Below are positions 1 to 6,886 of a stretch of DNA of 8,798 bases, in pieces. How positions within the stretch are numbered: the first letter of the stretch is position 1; each line of letters starts with the position of its first letter. The notes under the pieces were generated by a model, which saw only the letters and a list, made by a program, of their open reading frames with translations, was not told the DNA's origin and made no database searches. This stretch comes from Bacillota bacterium (GTDB lineage: Bacteria > Bacillota > Clostridia > Lachnospirales > Lachnospiraceae). The translations under genes and the position numbers were made by a program. Where the stretch lies: the NCBI GenBank assembly GCA_023428885.1, contig JAEYWQ010000116.1, forward strand, positions 1-8,798. Reading direction: 5' to 3'.

Positions 1-1
1 G

Positions 2-250
2 ATTCAATACTTACCGATATACGCAGGTTTAGCAGCCAAAAGAGGCTTAGGGATTACAGAGGGTCTGAAAGCAATCACCATCAATGCAGCTCAGATCTGT
101 GGAGTAGCTGATAGAGTTGGTAGCTTGGAAGTGGGAAAGGATGCAGATATTGCTATCTTTACAGGAAATCCTATGGAAGTCTTTACAGAAACTGTGTATA
201 CAATAGTTAATGGTAAGATCGTTTACCAAAGAGAAGATTCACTATCTTAG
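2..250 (+). CDS. Amidohydrolase family protein, C-terminal fragment (partial at 5' end)
   Basis: The reading frame is open from the window edge to a TAG stop and gives 82 residues. The sequence fits the C-terminal end of metal-dependent amidohydrolases of the imidazolonepropionase-like group. It has the helix with ITEGLKAITINAAQICGV at about residues 18-35, then RVGSLEVGKDADIAIFTGNP, where the chain leaves the TIM barrel and returns to the small beta-sandwich domain, and a final VNGKIVYQ strand. The metal-binding His and Asp residues of the barrel lie upstream of the window, so activity and substrate cannot be judged. In the family these enzymes hydrolyse C-N bonds of cyclic amides, dipeptides or related compounds, usually in the cytoplasm. 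A terminator follows within 5 bases of the stop, so this is the last gene of its transcript. The family is fairly sure; the specific function is unknown. Confidence 0.85.
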   Translation: MQYLPIYAGLAAKRGLGITEGLKAITINAAQICGVADRVGSLEVGKDADIAIFTGNPMEVFTETVYTIVNGKIVYQREDSLS

Positions 251-254
251 TGTT

Positions 255-306
255 AAAAAGGCAGAGAAGAGATGAAATTACGAATCTCTCCTCTGCCTTT
301 TTTCTT
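255..306 (+). terminator. Intrinsic terminator after the amidohydrolase gene
   Basis: The arms at 260-273 and 284-297 pair over 14 positions with one A.C mismatch, around a 10-base loop. An A run (255-259) precedes the stem and a T run (298-303, then CTT) follows it. The A/T flanks extend the pairing and would let the hairpin act in both directions, but there is no convergent gene here, so it mainly ends the amidohydrolase transcript. Confidence 0.88.
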
Positions 307-345
307 GTTAAGATGGTAAATAATTATTCTCTAATCCAATTCTCA

Positions 346-373
346 TTGATTTTTTAGGTAGTTCTGTTATAAT
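346..373 (+). promoter_or_regulatory. Sigma-A promoter with extended -10 for the ABC transporter operon
   Basis: A -35 box TTGATT (346-351) is followed by a 16-bp spacer and a perfect -10 box TATAAT (368-373), with TG at 365-366 forming an extended -10. The predicted transcript start is near 380, leaving an unusually long leader of about 165 nt before the permease start at 545. Confidence 0.7.
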
Positions 374-398
374 TTCTGTATAAAAAAGTTAGAACTAT

Positions 399-449
399 AT
401 CTTATGAACTTACTGTTTGAATCTTCATAAGATCATATCAGATTATGAA
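399..449 (+). promoter_or_regulatory. Leader inverted repeat with three TTATGAA heptamers
   Basis: A perfect 10-bp inverted repeat has arms ATCTTATGAA (399-408) and TTCATAAGAT (424-433) around 15 bases. A further copy of the heptamer TTATGAA lies at 443-449 in the same direction as the first. Three copies in 51 bp just downstream of the predicted transcript start could be a repressor operator or an RNA hairpin in the leader. No T run follows, so it is not a normal terminator or an obvious attenuator. The rest of the leader (450-530) shows no other structure I can support. Confidence 0.45.
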
Positions 450-544
450 ATATTGGTTAACAAGGGCAGCATAAGAGGATGAAGACCTAGGGTATGTTTA
501 TGTGAAACAATAGGACTTTATAATAGGGGAGCAGGGAGTTAAAA

Positions 545-3500
545 ATGATATTAAGACAAAGCATGAAAAGTATTATTCGTACACCAAAGAAAACGTTGTT
601 ATTTATTCTATTATTAATGCTATTAGCAATTGCCTTAAATATTGGAGTAGGAATGTATGAATCTGCTCAAAATATGATGTTAGCAGCGGATAAAACCTTT
701 ACTACAGTTGTTGAGCTAGATTATCAAGGAGATGTTACGGGAGATGAAGTAAATTTCTATAAGAATATGAATGCCGACCTGTCAGATTTTAATTTTGATC
801 AACTTAACACTCATCCAAGTGTTAAGTCTGTCAATAAGGAAATGTCAGCCTGGGCATATATTGATGATACGGTGAAATGGAGTAACTCGCCTCTGAATGA
901 TTTTGCTATGATTAAAGTTCGTAGTATTTCAAAAAGCCAAGATAATCTTTATATGGGAGTTATTTCAGAAACAATTTTCGGGAAAAAACTTCGAAGTGCT
1001 ACATATATTATGATCAATAATATCGATGCCTTAGGGAATCCAGTCGATAGCGAGTTTGTATATGATCATGAATATCTATTCATAGGAAAGGTTGCGAGGG
1101 GGAGGAATCCAATCTACATTATGGTTCCGGGACTTCCTGATAGGGAAAGAGACAGCTCAGCAATTATTGATTTGACGGCTAATCCTGAATTTTTATTATC
1201 AGATGAAGGTAAGAAGATGCTGAATCTAAAGGATGCAATGGCTATCGTTGATAGTTCTTTCCCAGTGACAACAGTATCAAGTTTAGAAGCTTCAGCTTCT
1301 TTCTATCAGAATGAAGTTCAATTAAAAGAAGGACGAACATTTACAGATGCTGAGTATAAAGGGCATGGTAATGTGATTTTGATTAGTGAACGGTTAGCAA
1401 ATGTATATCATGTAACGATTGGAGATACCCTTGGCTTGCATCTTCATTATGATAATACAGGACTAGGCCTATCTGACTATTTGGAAGATATGGATTATCG
1501 TTACGAGGCAGACTTTGAGATTGTTGGTATTCTTACTAATAAGGAAGGGGAGGAATATAAGTTATATATCCCTGAACCAGATTGGCTAATACAGGAGTTC
1601 CATTCAACCACCCTTGCCAGATACATCGTTGAGAATGGAGCTGGAGAAGAATTTATCGAGGATAATAAGAGCCTTTTATTGTATAATATGAAGTTCACCC
1701 TCTTTGATCAGGGATATGAAGAAGCCATTAAACCAATGGGCGCTTTAAAAAGTAATGCAATTATGATTATTGTTTTAAGTTCCTTATCTGGAGTTGGAAT
1801 ATTGATTTTGTTTTCCTATCTTTATGTAATCAAACAGAAAGATACCTTGAAAACTATGCTTCACTTAGGATCAGGTAAGAAACGGACAATGGGTTATATC
1901 CTCTATGGATCCCTTTCGATTGTGTTAGGTGCTTCTGGAATTGGGTCTGTGGCCTCCAAGGTCTTTTTGGAAGAGGTAACAAGGAAGCTCTTTGAGTCCT
2001 TAAAGAGCACTTATATCACCGATATTCGATATAGTGAAAGAAACATTGGGCAACAGATCATCTTCGATCCTCAAGTTAGCATCAATCCATGGCTTTCGGT
2101 TATTGTTACGGTTGCAGTATTTATCCTTGGATTTATTTTATTATATTTCTTTACGTATTCGATATTAAAAGAAGACAAACATACTTCTTTGAAAAAGGTT
2201 CAAAAAAAGGAAAAAGAGATATCACCAAAAGGAATCAAACAAAACAGATTTTCCTTTCGGGGAATTCGACCAAACTGTCTTAAATTTGCCTTACTTTCTC
2301 TGACAAGAAGTCTTGGAAGGAGTTTTATTGTTCCTATCATTTCAGTATTATTTTCAGTATTCTTAATATTTTTAGGATTACTCTCTAGCCTGCAAGAAAA
2401 GAAATTAGACCAGGTGTATGAGAAGATACCTGTAACTGCCTATATCACATCTTTTAAAAATGAATCACGTGATATTGGTGGCTTGGATCTATTCTATGAT
2501 ATTTACAATTTTATTAATCCAACTTATTACAGGGAGCATAATCTAGGCAGGGATGAGTATATAGAGGATCGTGAGGAAGTTGTAACAAGAGGGGTAAATA
2601 TAAGACGGGAAGTACTTGAAACTTCGGAATATATTAAGGATCTTTCCTTATATGCCAGTATCCGTTATGAGTACATGGGAATAGCAAAAACCGCTGATGG
2701 TAATAAGCTAGACTTATCCGATCTGCCAATTGTCAGAGTTCATAACAATGCCTTTGGTTATGACTGGTTTCTAATGGAAATCACTAAGATGCCAAAGCTA
2801 GTATTTGCTGACAACTTAAAATACACCGCAGATTACTTTGATCAAGAAGAGCCAGAAGTGGAATATCTGGAAGGTTATAATAAAGAGTCCCTGCGATTAA
2901 AAGAAAGGATAGGAATTATTTCGCAAAGTTTTGCTGATAGAGAGGGGATTCAACTTGGTGATGTCATACGTATTACTTCGTGGAATAATATCAATGACAA
3001 TGCTATTTGCAGTATGAATGATATTAAGGTAATAGGTATCTATAAGAACCAGTGGGAAACGGATACGATTTTCCTGCCATGGGTTATAAGCTATGAGTCA
3101 CGATATTATGTGGATAATTCATATCCTACCAATGAGGCAGAAGCATTAGCAAATGAGGTTTGGAATTCATATATTACAAGGAGAATCCAAGCGGCTACTT
3201 TTACGCTAAAGAATACCCAGGAATTAATATCCTTCCGGGACTATTTAGAAGAGCAAGGTTATAGTCAAGTTGGAAAGATGGGAAGCAATCGGTATGCCAT
3301 TGTGATCCAAGATAAGAGCTTAGTTGAAACAGTTCAGAATCTAAAAAATCATATACGTCTCATTGATACCATAAAACCGGTGTTAATGCTGTTATTTGGC
3401 TTCATTGGATTTATTATATCCTATTTACTCATAAAACATCGGTTAAGTGAATTGGTAATCATGCGAAGTCTGGGTGCAAAGAAGAGGCAAGTGTTCCTAT

Positions 3501-3706
3501 CATTTTTCTTAGAGCAGATGATTTTGTTTTTCCTTGGACAAATTCCAATTGTAGTATATTCGATTGTCTTCCCGAGCCAGGTGGCTCTATATGGACTTTC
3601 TTTATTGTTCTTAATCGTAAGCTATTTAGTGGGAACAGCCATCGCATTAATTATAATGAATCGCACGAAATTGTTAGGGGATGCACAGGCTATACTGTCA
3701 GCTTAG
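545..3706 (+). CDS. FtsX-like/MacB-type ABC transporter permease, two fused halves
   Basis: This is the integral membrane subunit of an ABC transporter, partnered with the ATPase gene just downstream. The 1053 residues form two similar halves. TM1 (about 17-38) is followed by an extracytoplasmic domain (39-400) and TM2-4 (about 405-427, 450-472 and 516-540). A basic cytoplasmic linker (545-580) leads to TM5 (594-614), a second large extracytoplasmic domain (615-940) and TM6-8 (946-964, 985-1008 and 1015-1038). The segment RSLGAKKRQVFLSFFLEQ (974-991) is the typical FtsX/MacB coupling loop; the first half has a weaker version (LGSGKKR, 441-447). The family moves lipoproteins, peptides or lipids, or transmits force from ATP hydrolysis, without a classic translocation channel. 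The ATG at 545 is well placed, 6 bases after GGGAG (534-538). No substrate-binding protein or two-component system sits beside it, so the substrate is unknown. Confidence 0.88.
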   Translation: MILRQSMKSIIRTPKKTLLFILLLMLLAIALNIGVGMYESAQNMMLAADKTFTTVVELDYQGDVTGDEVNFYKNMNADLSDFNFDQLNTHPSVKSVNKEMSAWAYIDDTVKWSNSPLNDFAMIKVRSISKSQDNLYMGVISETIFGKKLRSATYIMINNIDALGNPVDSEFVYDHEYLFIGKVARGRNPIYIMVPGLPDRERDSSAIIDLTANPEFLLSDEGKKMLNLKDAMAIVDSSFPVTTVSSLEASASFYQNEVQLKEGRTFTDAEYKGHGNVILISERLANVYHVTIGDTLGLHLHYDNTGLGLSDYLEDMDYRYEADFEIVGILTNKEGEEYKLYIPEPDWLIQEFHSTTLARYIVENGAGEEFIEDNKSLLLYNMKFTLFDQGYEEAIKPMGALKSNAIMIIVLSSLSGVGILILFSYLYVIKQKDTLKTMLHLGSGKKRTMGYILYGSLSIVLGASGIGSVASKVFLEEVTRKLFESLKSTYITDIRYSERNIGQQIIFDPQVSINPWLSVIVTVAVFILGFILLYFFTYSILKEDKHTSLKKVQKKEKEISPKGIKQNRFSFRGIRPNCLKFALLSLTRSLGRSFIVPIISVLFSVFLIFLGLLSSLQEKKLDQVYEKIPVTAYITSFKNESRDIGGLDLFYDIYNFINPTYYREHNLGRDEYIEDREEVVTRGVNIRREVLETSEYIKDLSLYASIRYEYMGIAKTADGNKLDLSDLPIVRVHNNAFGYDWFLMEITKMPKLVFADNLKYTADYFDQEEPEVEYLEGYNKESLRLKERIGIISQSFADREGIQLGDVIRITSWNNINDNAICSMNDIKVIGIYKNQWETDTIFLPWVISYESRYYVDNSYPTNEAEALANEVWNSYITRRIQAATFTLKNTQELISFRDYLEEQGYSQVGKMGSNRYAIVIQDKSLVETVQNLKNHIRLIDTIKPVLMLLFGFIGFIISYLLIKHRLSELVIMRSLGAKKRQVFLSFFLEQMILFFLGQIPIVVYSIVFPSQVALYGLSLLFLIVSYLVGTAIALIIMNRTKLLGDAQAILSA

Positions 3707-3725
3707 TGTGAATAGGGAGGTATAT

Positions 3726-4397
3726 ATGGAAATATTAGAGATGAAGGATGTCTCATATAGTTATAAAAGTAAATATCAAACGGTGGAGGCATTATCAAAG
3801 GTTAATCTAACCATAGAGAAGGGTAAGGTGTACGCTGTTATTGGGAAATCTGGTTCAGGAAAGTCTACCATGTTATCATTAATGGCAGGTCTTACTCTTC
3901 CAGGAGAGGGTGATATCCTATATCAGGGGGAATCAATTAAAAAAATGAACCTGGAACTTTATCGAAGGGATAAAGTCTCCGTAATCTATCAGACATTTAA
4001 TCTTTTTCCTTTGATGACTGTTCTCGAGAATGTTATATATCCCTTGGAACTAAAGGGCATGAAGTATAAAGAGGCAAAGGAAATTGCTCAAAAGCACATA
4101 AAAAGTGTTGGCTTAGATGAACAGCATCACAAGAGATTTCCTAGCATGTTATCTGGTGGGGAGCGTCAAAGAGTAGCGATAGCAAGAGCTTTAGCAACTG
4201 GTTCACAGCTTGTTCTAGCTGATGAGCCAACTGGAAGCTTGGATGTAGCGAATGGGGATGTGGTGGTTAAACTTCTAAAAGACTTAGCTCACCAGGATGA
4301 TTTGGCGGTAGTCATTGTAACACATGATTTAGCAATTGCAAAACAAGCCGATATCGTTTTTCATATGCAGGATGGTAAATTGCTATCAGTAGGATAA
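3726..4397 (+). CDS. ABC transporter ATP-binding protein (LolD/MacB-like)
   Basis: This cytoplasmic ATPase subunit most likely drives the FtsX-like permease encoded 19 bp upstream. The 223-residue protein has every expected element: Walker A GKSGSGKST (40-48), Q-loop Gln89, signature LSGGE (142-146), Walker B LVLADE (162-167) with catalytic Glu167, D-loop SLD (171-173) and switch His200. The DEPTGSLD stretch and the length of about 220 residues are characteristic of the LolD/MacB/FtsE/BceA group, which pairs with FtsX-type permeases. The start at 3726 is chosen because GGGAGG (3715-3720) lies 5 bases before it. An in-frame ATG at 3681 lies inside the permease gene, lacks a spaced ribosome site and would add 15 non-family residues. 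The two genes share one promoter upstream of the permease; a long hairpin follows. Confidence 0.93.
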   Translation: MEILEMKDVSYSYKSKYQTVEALSKVNLTIEKGKVYAVIGKSGSGKSTMLSLMAGLTLPGEGDILYQGESIKKMNLELYRRDKVSVIYQTFNLFPLMTVLENVIYPLELKGMKYKEAKEIAQKHIKSVGLDEQHHKRFPSMLSGGERQRVAIARALATGSQLVLADEPTGSLDVANGDVVVKLLKDLAHQDDLAVVIVTHDLAIAKQADIVFHMQDGKLLSVG

Positions 4398-4410
4398 ATC
4401 AGTTATTACA

Positions 4411-4483
4411 GAGGATGTCCCATAAAGATATGCTCCCTGTCACTTGACATGGGGCATATCTTTATGGGACATCCTCTTTATTT
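4411..4483. terminator. Very long hairpin, probable bidirectional terminator
   Basis: Arms 4411-4433 and 4454-4476 are perfectly complementary over 23 bp, with an extra A-T pair outside (4410/4477). Pairing continues inward through a G.T wobble and two G-C pairs. After one C.T mismatch, four more pairs (4438-4441 with 4446-4449) close on the tetraloop ACTT. A T-rich tract (TTTATTT, 4477-4483) follows on the plus strand; the minus-strand exit is only weakly T-rich. It fills the space between the convergent ATPase and AraC-type genes and most simply ends both transcripts. The stem is roughly twice as long as a terminator needs. Confidence 0.75.
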
Positions 4484-4503
4484 AGTCATTCTGTCACCTT
4501 ATT

Positions 4504-5412
4504 TTATTCTTTGGTCTCAGGTAATACCCAAACCTCCATACAGGTAGCATCAGCATCATGTCTTGTATAACGCTCGATAGCGAAGGGTTTTACATTAATC
4601 TTGTGATTCGGAAGCCAGGTTTCATATAAGTATCTTTGCGCCTTGAAAATTGCATCCATCACAAGATGCTCAAAATCTTCTGCTTCGAAGGAACATACAA
4701 TATATTCCTCTGCTTCTAATACCCATGAGGTAAATCCTTCTGGTAGTTTATTACTTGAGCTCATGGCACCTGCAAAATAACGGTAATAACCTTCCTTGCT
4801 TCCCATAAAAGTTACACCAAGTTCATCACCACCCTCTGCAAGTTCTGTAATCGATGATTTGATATCATGAAACTCGTCCCATACATTAGCCAGTGAGTCA
4901 ACACCAGGTTCGCCGTTACCAGGAAGCTGGTTAATTGGTTCTTCTACGGTTAAGCCAATGAAAAATTCAGGATGAGTAAGCTTAGTACGTCGAATTTCAA
5001 TAACAATACCATCTGTAATTAATGGTACATTCTCATCTACCAAGACGTAATTTAATATCAATTGTGGCTTGGTGAAATTATTCATACGAACAGGATTTTT
5101 ACGATATTCTTCTGGGGTCATTCCAAAGGTGTCCTTAAAAGCTCTTGTCAGTGTTTCGTGAGAAGAGAAGCCTACTTCTAAAGCAATATCAAGGATCCGT
5201 TTCTTTTTATCCAGTAATGCATCACTAGCTTTGGCAAGACGTCGAAGCTTAATGTATTCGTTCACAGGCTTTTTTACCAATCTACGAAAAAGTCTCTGAT
5301 AATAGAATTGAGATAGTGAAGCGAGTTTTGCTAAGTGTTCGATCTTAATTTCTTCTGTAATATGATCCTCGATATAGTCTACAGTAATCTGTATTTGCTC
5401 CCATGCATGCAT
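4504..5412 (-). CDS. AraC-type transcriptional regulator with GyrI-like effector-binding domain
   Basis: The 302-residue protein combines an N-terminal AraC DNA-binding domain with a C-terminal small-molecule-binding domain, the layout of Rob-like regulators. The first helix-turn-helix lies at about 24-45 (IEHLAKLASLSQFYYQRLFRRL). The second lies at about 73-96, followed by the family hallmark GFSSHETLTRAFKDTFGMTPEEYR (81-104). Residues from about 125 to the end, with alternating strands and the acidic WVLEAEEYIVCSFEAEDFEHL region, match the GyrI-like fold that binds hydrophobic or cationic ligands in relatives such as Rob and BltR. The start at 5412 gives 9 bases of spacing from GGAGG (5422-5426 on the complement). 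An in-frame ATG at 5445 would put that site inside the gene. It is divergent from metY, so it may regulate itself, metY or both; this is inferred from position. The ligand is unknown. Confidence 0.9.
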   Translation of the reverse strand: MHAWEQIQITVDYIEDHITEEIKIEHLAKLASLSQFYYQRLFRRLVKKPVNEYIKLRRLAKASDALLDKKKRILDIALEVGFSSHETLTRAFKDTFGMTPEEYRKNPVRMNNFTKPQLILNYVLVDENVPLITDGIVIEIRRTKLTHPEFFIGLTVEEPINQLPGNGEPGVDSLANVWDEFHDIKSSITELAEGGDELGVTFMGSKEGYYRYFAGAMSSSNKLPEGFTSWVLEAEEYIVCSFEAEDFEHLVMDAIFKAQRYLYETWLPNHKINVKPFAIERYTRHDADATCMEVWVLPETKE

Positions 5413-5421
5413 CTTTGTGTA

Positions 5422-5428
5422 CCTCCTT
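5422..5428 (-). promoter_or_regulatory. Ribosome binding site that sets the AraC-type gene start
   Basis: On the minus strand AGGAGGT-type sequence (complement of 5421-5427, within AAAAGGAGGT) lies 9 bases before the ATG at 5412. It falls inside the longer open frame that begins at 5445, which argues for the shorter protein. Confidence 0.8.
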
Positions 5429-5445
5429 TTTTCACATAATAACAT

Positions 5446-5474
5446 AGATTAAGGAGTTTTGTCTTGACCAGCAA
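5446..5474 (-). promoter_or_regulatory. Candidate sigma-A promoter for the AraC-type regulator
   Basis: Read on the minus strand, TTGCTG (complement of 5469-5474) is followed by a 17-bp spacer and TAATCT (complement of 5446-5451). The predicted start near 5440 leaves a leader of about 28 nt containing the ribosome site. The boxes match the consensus only moderately. An alternative -10 (TATTAT, complement of 5436-5441) would start transcription at the ribosome site itself and is less likely. Confidence 0.4.
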
Positions 5475-5483
5475 TGCTCTAAT

Positions 5484-5493
5484 TTATGCATAA
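5484..5493. promoter_or_regulatory. 10-bp palindrome TTATGCATAA between the divergent promoters
   Basis: A perfect palindrome sits upstream of both the minus-strand AraC-type promoter and the plus-strand metY promoter. Its place between the two -35 regions suits a regulator acting on both genes. AT-rich palindromes of this size also arise by chance, so this is only a candidate site. Confidence 0.25.
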
Positions 5494-5507
5494 CATGATC
5501 TTTCTCA

Positions 5508-5536
5508 TTGTAAGAGTAAAACAAACATGCTACAAT
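5508..5536 (+). promoter_or_regulatory. Sigma-A promoter with extended -10 for metY
   Basis: TTGTAA (5508-5513), a 17-bp spacer and TACAAT (5531-5536), preceded by TGC (5528-5530), give a good extended -10 promoter. The start point would be near 5543 and the leader about 54 nt. That is too short for a SAM riboswitch or T-box, the usual controls on methionine genes in Firmicutes. Confidence 0.65.
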
Positions 5537-5556
5537 ATGCTACAACATGGTAAAAC
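5527..5556 (+). repeat. Three tandem copies of a 10-bp repeat covering the metY -10 region
   Basis: ATGCTACAAT (5527-5536) and ATGCTACAAC (5537-5546) differ at one base; ATGGTAAAAC (5547-5556) is a more diverged third copy. The block is flanked by GTAAAACA at 5516-5523, which recurs at 5550-5557. The first two copies each carry TGCTACAA, so the extended -10 box is duplicated one helical turn apart. It may be a binding site for a regulator that contacts one face of the helix, or a local duplication giving two start points. Confidence 0.6.
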
Positions 5557-5596
5557 ATTAAATTACTAAATCAATATTTATAAAGGAGATCTTGTC

Positions 5597-6859
5597 ATGA
5601 GAGATGAAACCAAATGTCTACATTCTGGCTATTCACCAAAGAACGGAGAGCCAAGAGTTGCACCAATTGTACAAAGTACTACCTACGTATTCGATTCTAC
5701 GGAGCGAATCGGTGAATTGTTTGATATGCCAACTGCACATATGTATTCTAGGTTTTCTAATCCTACGGTTGAGGTGGTAGAGAAAAAAATTGCTGACTTG
5801 GAAGGTGGTGTAGCTGCAATGTGTACCTCTTCTGGACAGGCAGCTTCTCTTTTTGCAATATTAAATATATGTAATGTTGGAGATAGCTTTATTAGTACGT
5901 CAACAATCTATGGGGGAACTGTTAATTTATTTGCTGTTACTCTGAAACGATTAGGTATCGAATGTATCTTTGTTGATGCGGAAAGTGATGAAGAAACCAT
6001 TGATCAAGCTTTTCAGGAAAATACAAGAGCAGTATTCGGTGAAACACTTGCAAATCCCGCCCTTACAGTATTAGATATTGAGAAATTTGCGAGAATTGCA
6101 CATAAACACCAGGTTCCATTAATCATTGATAATACCTTTGCAACCCCAATCTTATGTAAACCAATCCAGTATGGAGCTGATATTGTTGTACACTCTACCT
6201 CTAAGTACATGGATGGACATGCTCTTCAAGTGGGTGGAGTGATTGTAGATAGTGGTAAGTTTAATTGGGAGAATGGAAAGTATCCAGAGTTTACAAGAGC
6301 AGATGAATCTTATCATGGGGTTGTATATACAAGAGATTTTGGGAATATGGCCTATATTATTAAGGCAAGAATGCAATTGATGAGAGATTTTGGAGCCTAT
6401 CCTGCAGCCAACTCTGCTTTTTTGCTAAATCTAGGATTGGAGACCTTAGGAATTCGTATGAAGCAATATTGTGAGAATGCACTAAAAGTAGCTCGATACT
6501 TTAAGGCTTCTGATAAGATTCAGGTGGTTCACTATCCTGCTCTAGAAGGTGACCATTATTATGAACGTGCACAAAAATACCTACCAGCTGGTACTTCTGG
6601 TGTTATCTCTATCGTAATTAAGGGGGGGAAAGAAAATGCTGCTAAGTTTATTAATGGTTTAAAGCTTGCATCCAAGGAGGTACATGTTGCAGATATACGT
6701 ACCTGCGTCCTCCATCCAGCAAGTGCTACTCATCGTCAATTAACCGATGAGCAGCTTGTTGCCTGTGGGGTAAATCCTGGTATGATTCGATTCTCGGTTG
6801 GCCTTGAGAATGCAGAAGATATTATAGCTGATATTGAACAGAGTTTATCTTTGATCTAA
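5597..6859 (+). CDS. metY: O-acetylhomoserine sulfhydrylase (aminocarboxypropyltransferase), PLP-dependent
   Basis: This cytoplasmic PLP enzyme makes homocysteine from O-acetylhomoserine and sulfide, the direct-sulfhydrylation route to methionine; relatives can also use methanethiol. The 420 residues are full length for the Cys/Met metabolism family. Visible elements are the YSRFSNPT segment with Tyr50 and Arg52, SSGQAA (78-83) for the cofactor phosphate, Tyr105 of IYGGT, Asp178 of IDNTFATP which pairs with the pyridine nitrogen, the Schiff-base lysine Lys203 in HSTSKYMDGH, and the substrate-carboxylate arginine Arg398 in MIRFSVG. The HPASATHRQL segment and the overall length favour this enzyme over cystathionine synthase or lyase (usually about 380 residues); methionine gamma-lyase is the main alternative. 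The start follows AAGGAG (5583-5588) by 8 bases. It has its own promoter and is divergent from the AraC-type regulator. A run of seven G (6622-6628) leaves the frame intact. Confidence 0.92.
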   Translation: MRDETKCLHSGYSPKNGEPRVAPIVQSTTYVFDSTERIGELFDMPTAHMYSRFSNPTVEVVEKKIADLEGGVAAMCTSSGQAASLFAILNICNVGDSFISTSTIYGGTVNLFAVTLKRLGIECIFVDAESDEETIDQAFQENTRAVFGETLANPALTVLDIEKFARIAHKHQVPLIIDNTFATPILCKPIQYGADIVVHSTSKYMDGHALQVGGVIVDSGKFNWENGKYPEFTRADESYHGVVYTRDFGNMAYIIKARMQLMRDFGAYPAANSAFLLNLGLETLGIRMKQYCENALKVARYFKASDKIQVVHYPALEGDHYYERAQKYLPAGTSGVISIVIKGGKENAAKFINGLKLASKEVHVADIRTCVLHPASATHRQLTDEQLVACGVNPGMIRFSVGLENAEDIIADIEQSLSLI

Positions 6860-6886
6860 CAGATGAAGGAATTGCTTCGTATCTTC

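Noticed and set aside
47..229. Minus-strand frame opposite the amidohydrolase fragment
   Set aside because: The plus-strand frame is strongly amidohydrolase-like; the opposite frame has no ribosome site and unlikely composition, rich in Cys, Ser and Ile.
519..524. Perfect TATAAT just upstream of the permease gene
   Set aside because: A start from here would fall at about 531, directly before the ribosome site, and no reasonable -35 box lies 16-18 bp upstream. The extended -10 promoter at 346-373 is much better.
3681..3725. Earlier ATG start for the ABC ATPase
   Set aside because: It lies within the permease gene, lacks a spaced ribosome site and adds 15 residues not typical of the family; the ATG at 3726 has GGGAGG 5 bases before it.
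5413..5445. Longer N-terminus for the AraC-type protein from an ATG at 5445
   Set aside because: The strong ribosome site lies inside that extension and serves the ATG at 5412; the added residues precede the normal domain start.
5464..5492. TTGACC as -35 box of a second metY promoter
   Set aside because: At 17 bp spacing the -10 would be TGCATA, a poor match. TTGTAA/TACAAT at 5508-5536 with TGC is clearly better.
5543..5596. SAM riboswitch or T-box leader in front of metY
   Set aside because: The predicted leader is only about 54 nt and shows none of the helices or conserved T-box or SAM core sequences.
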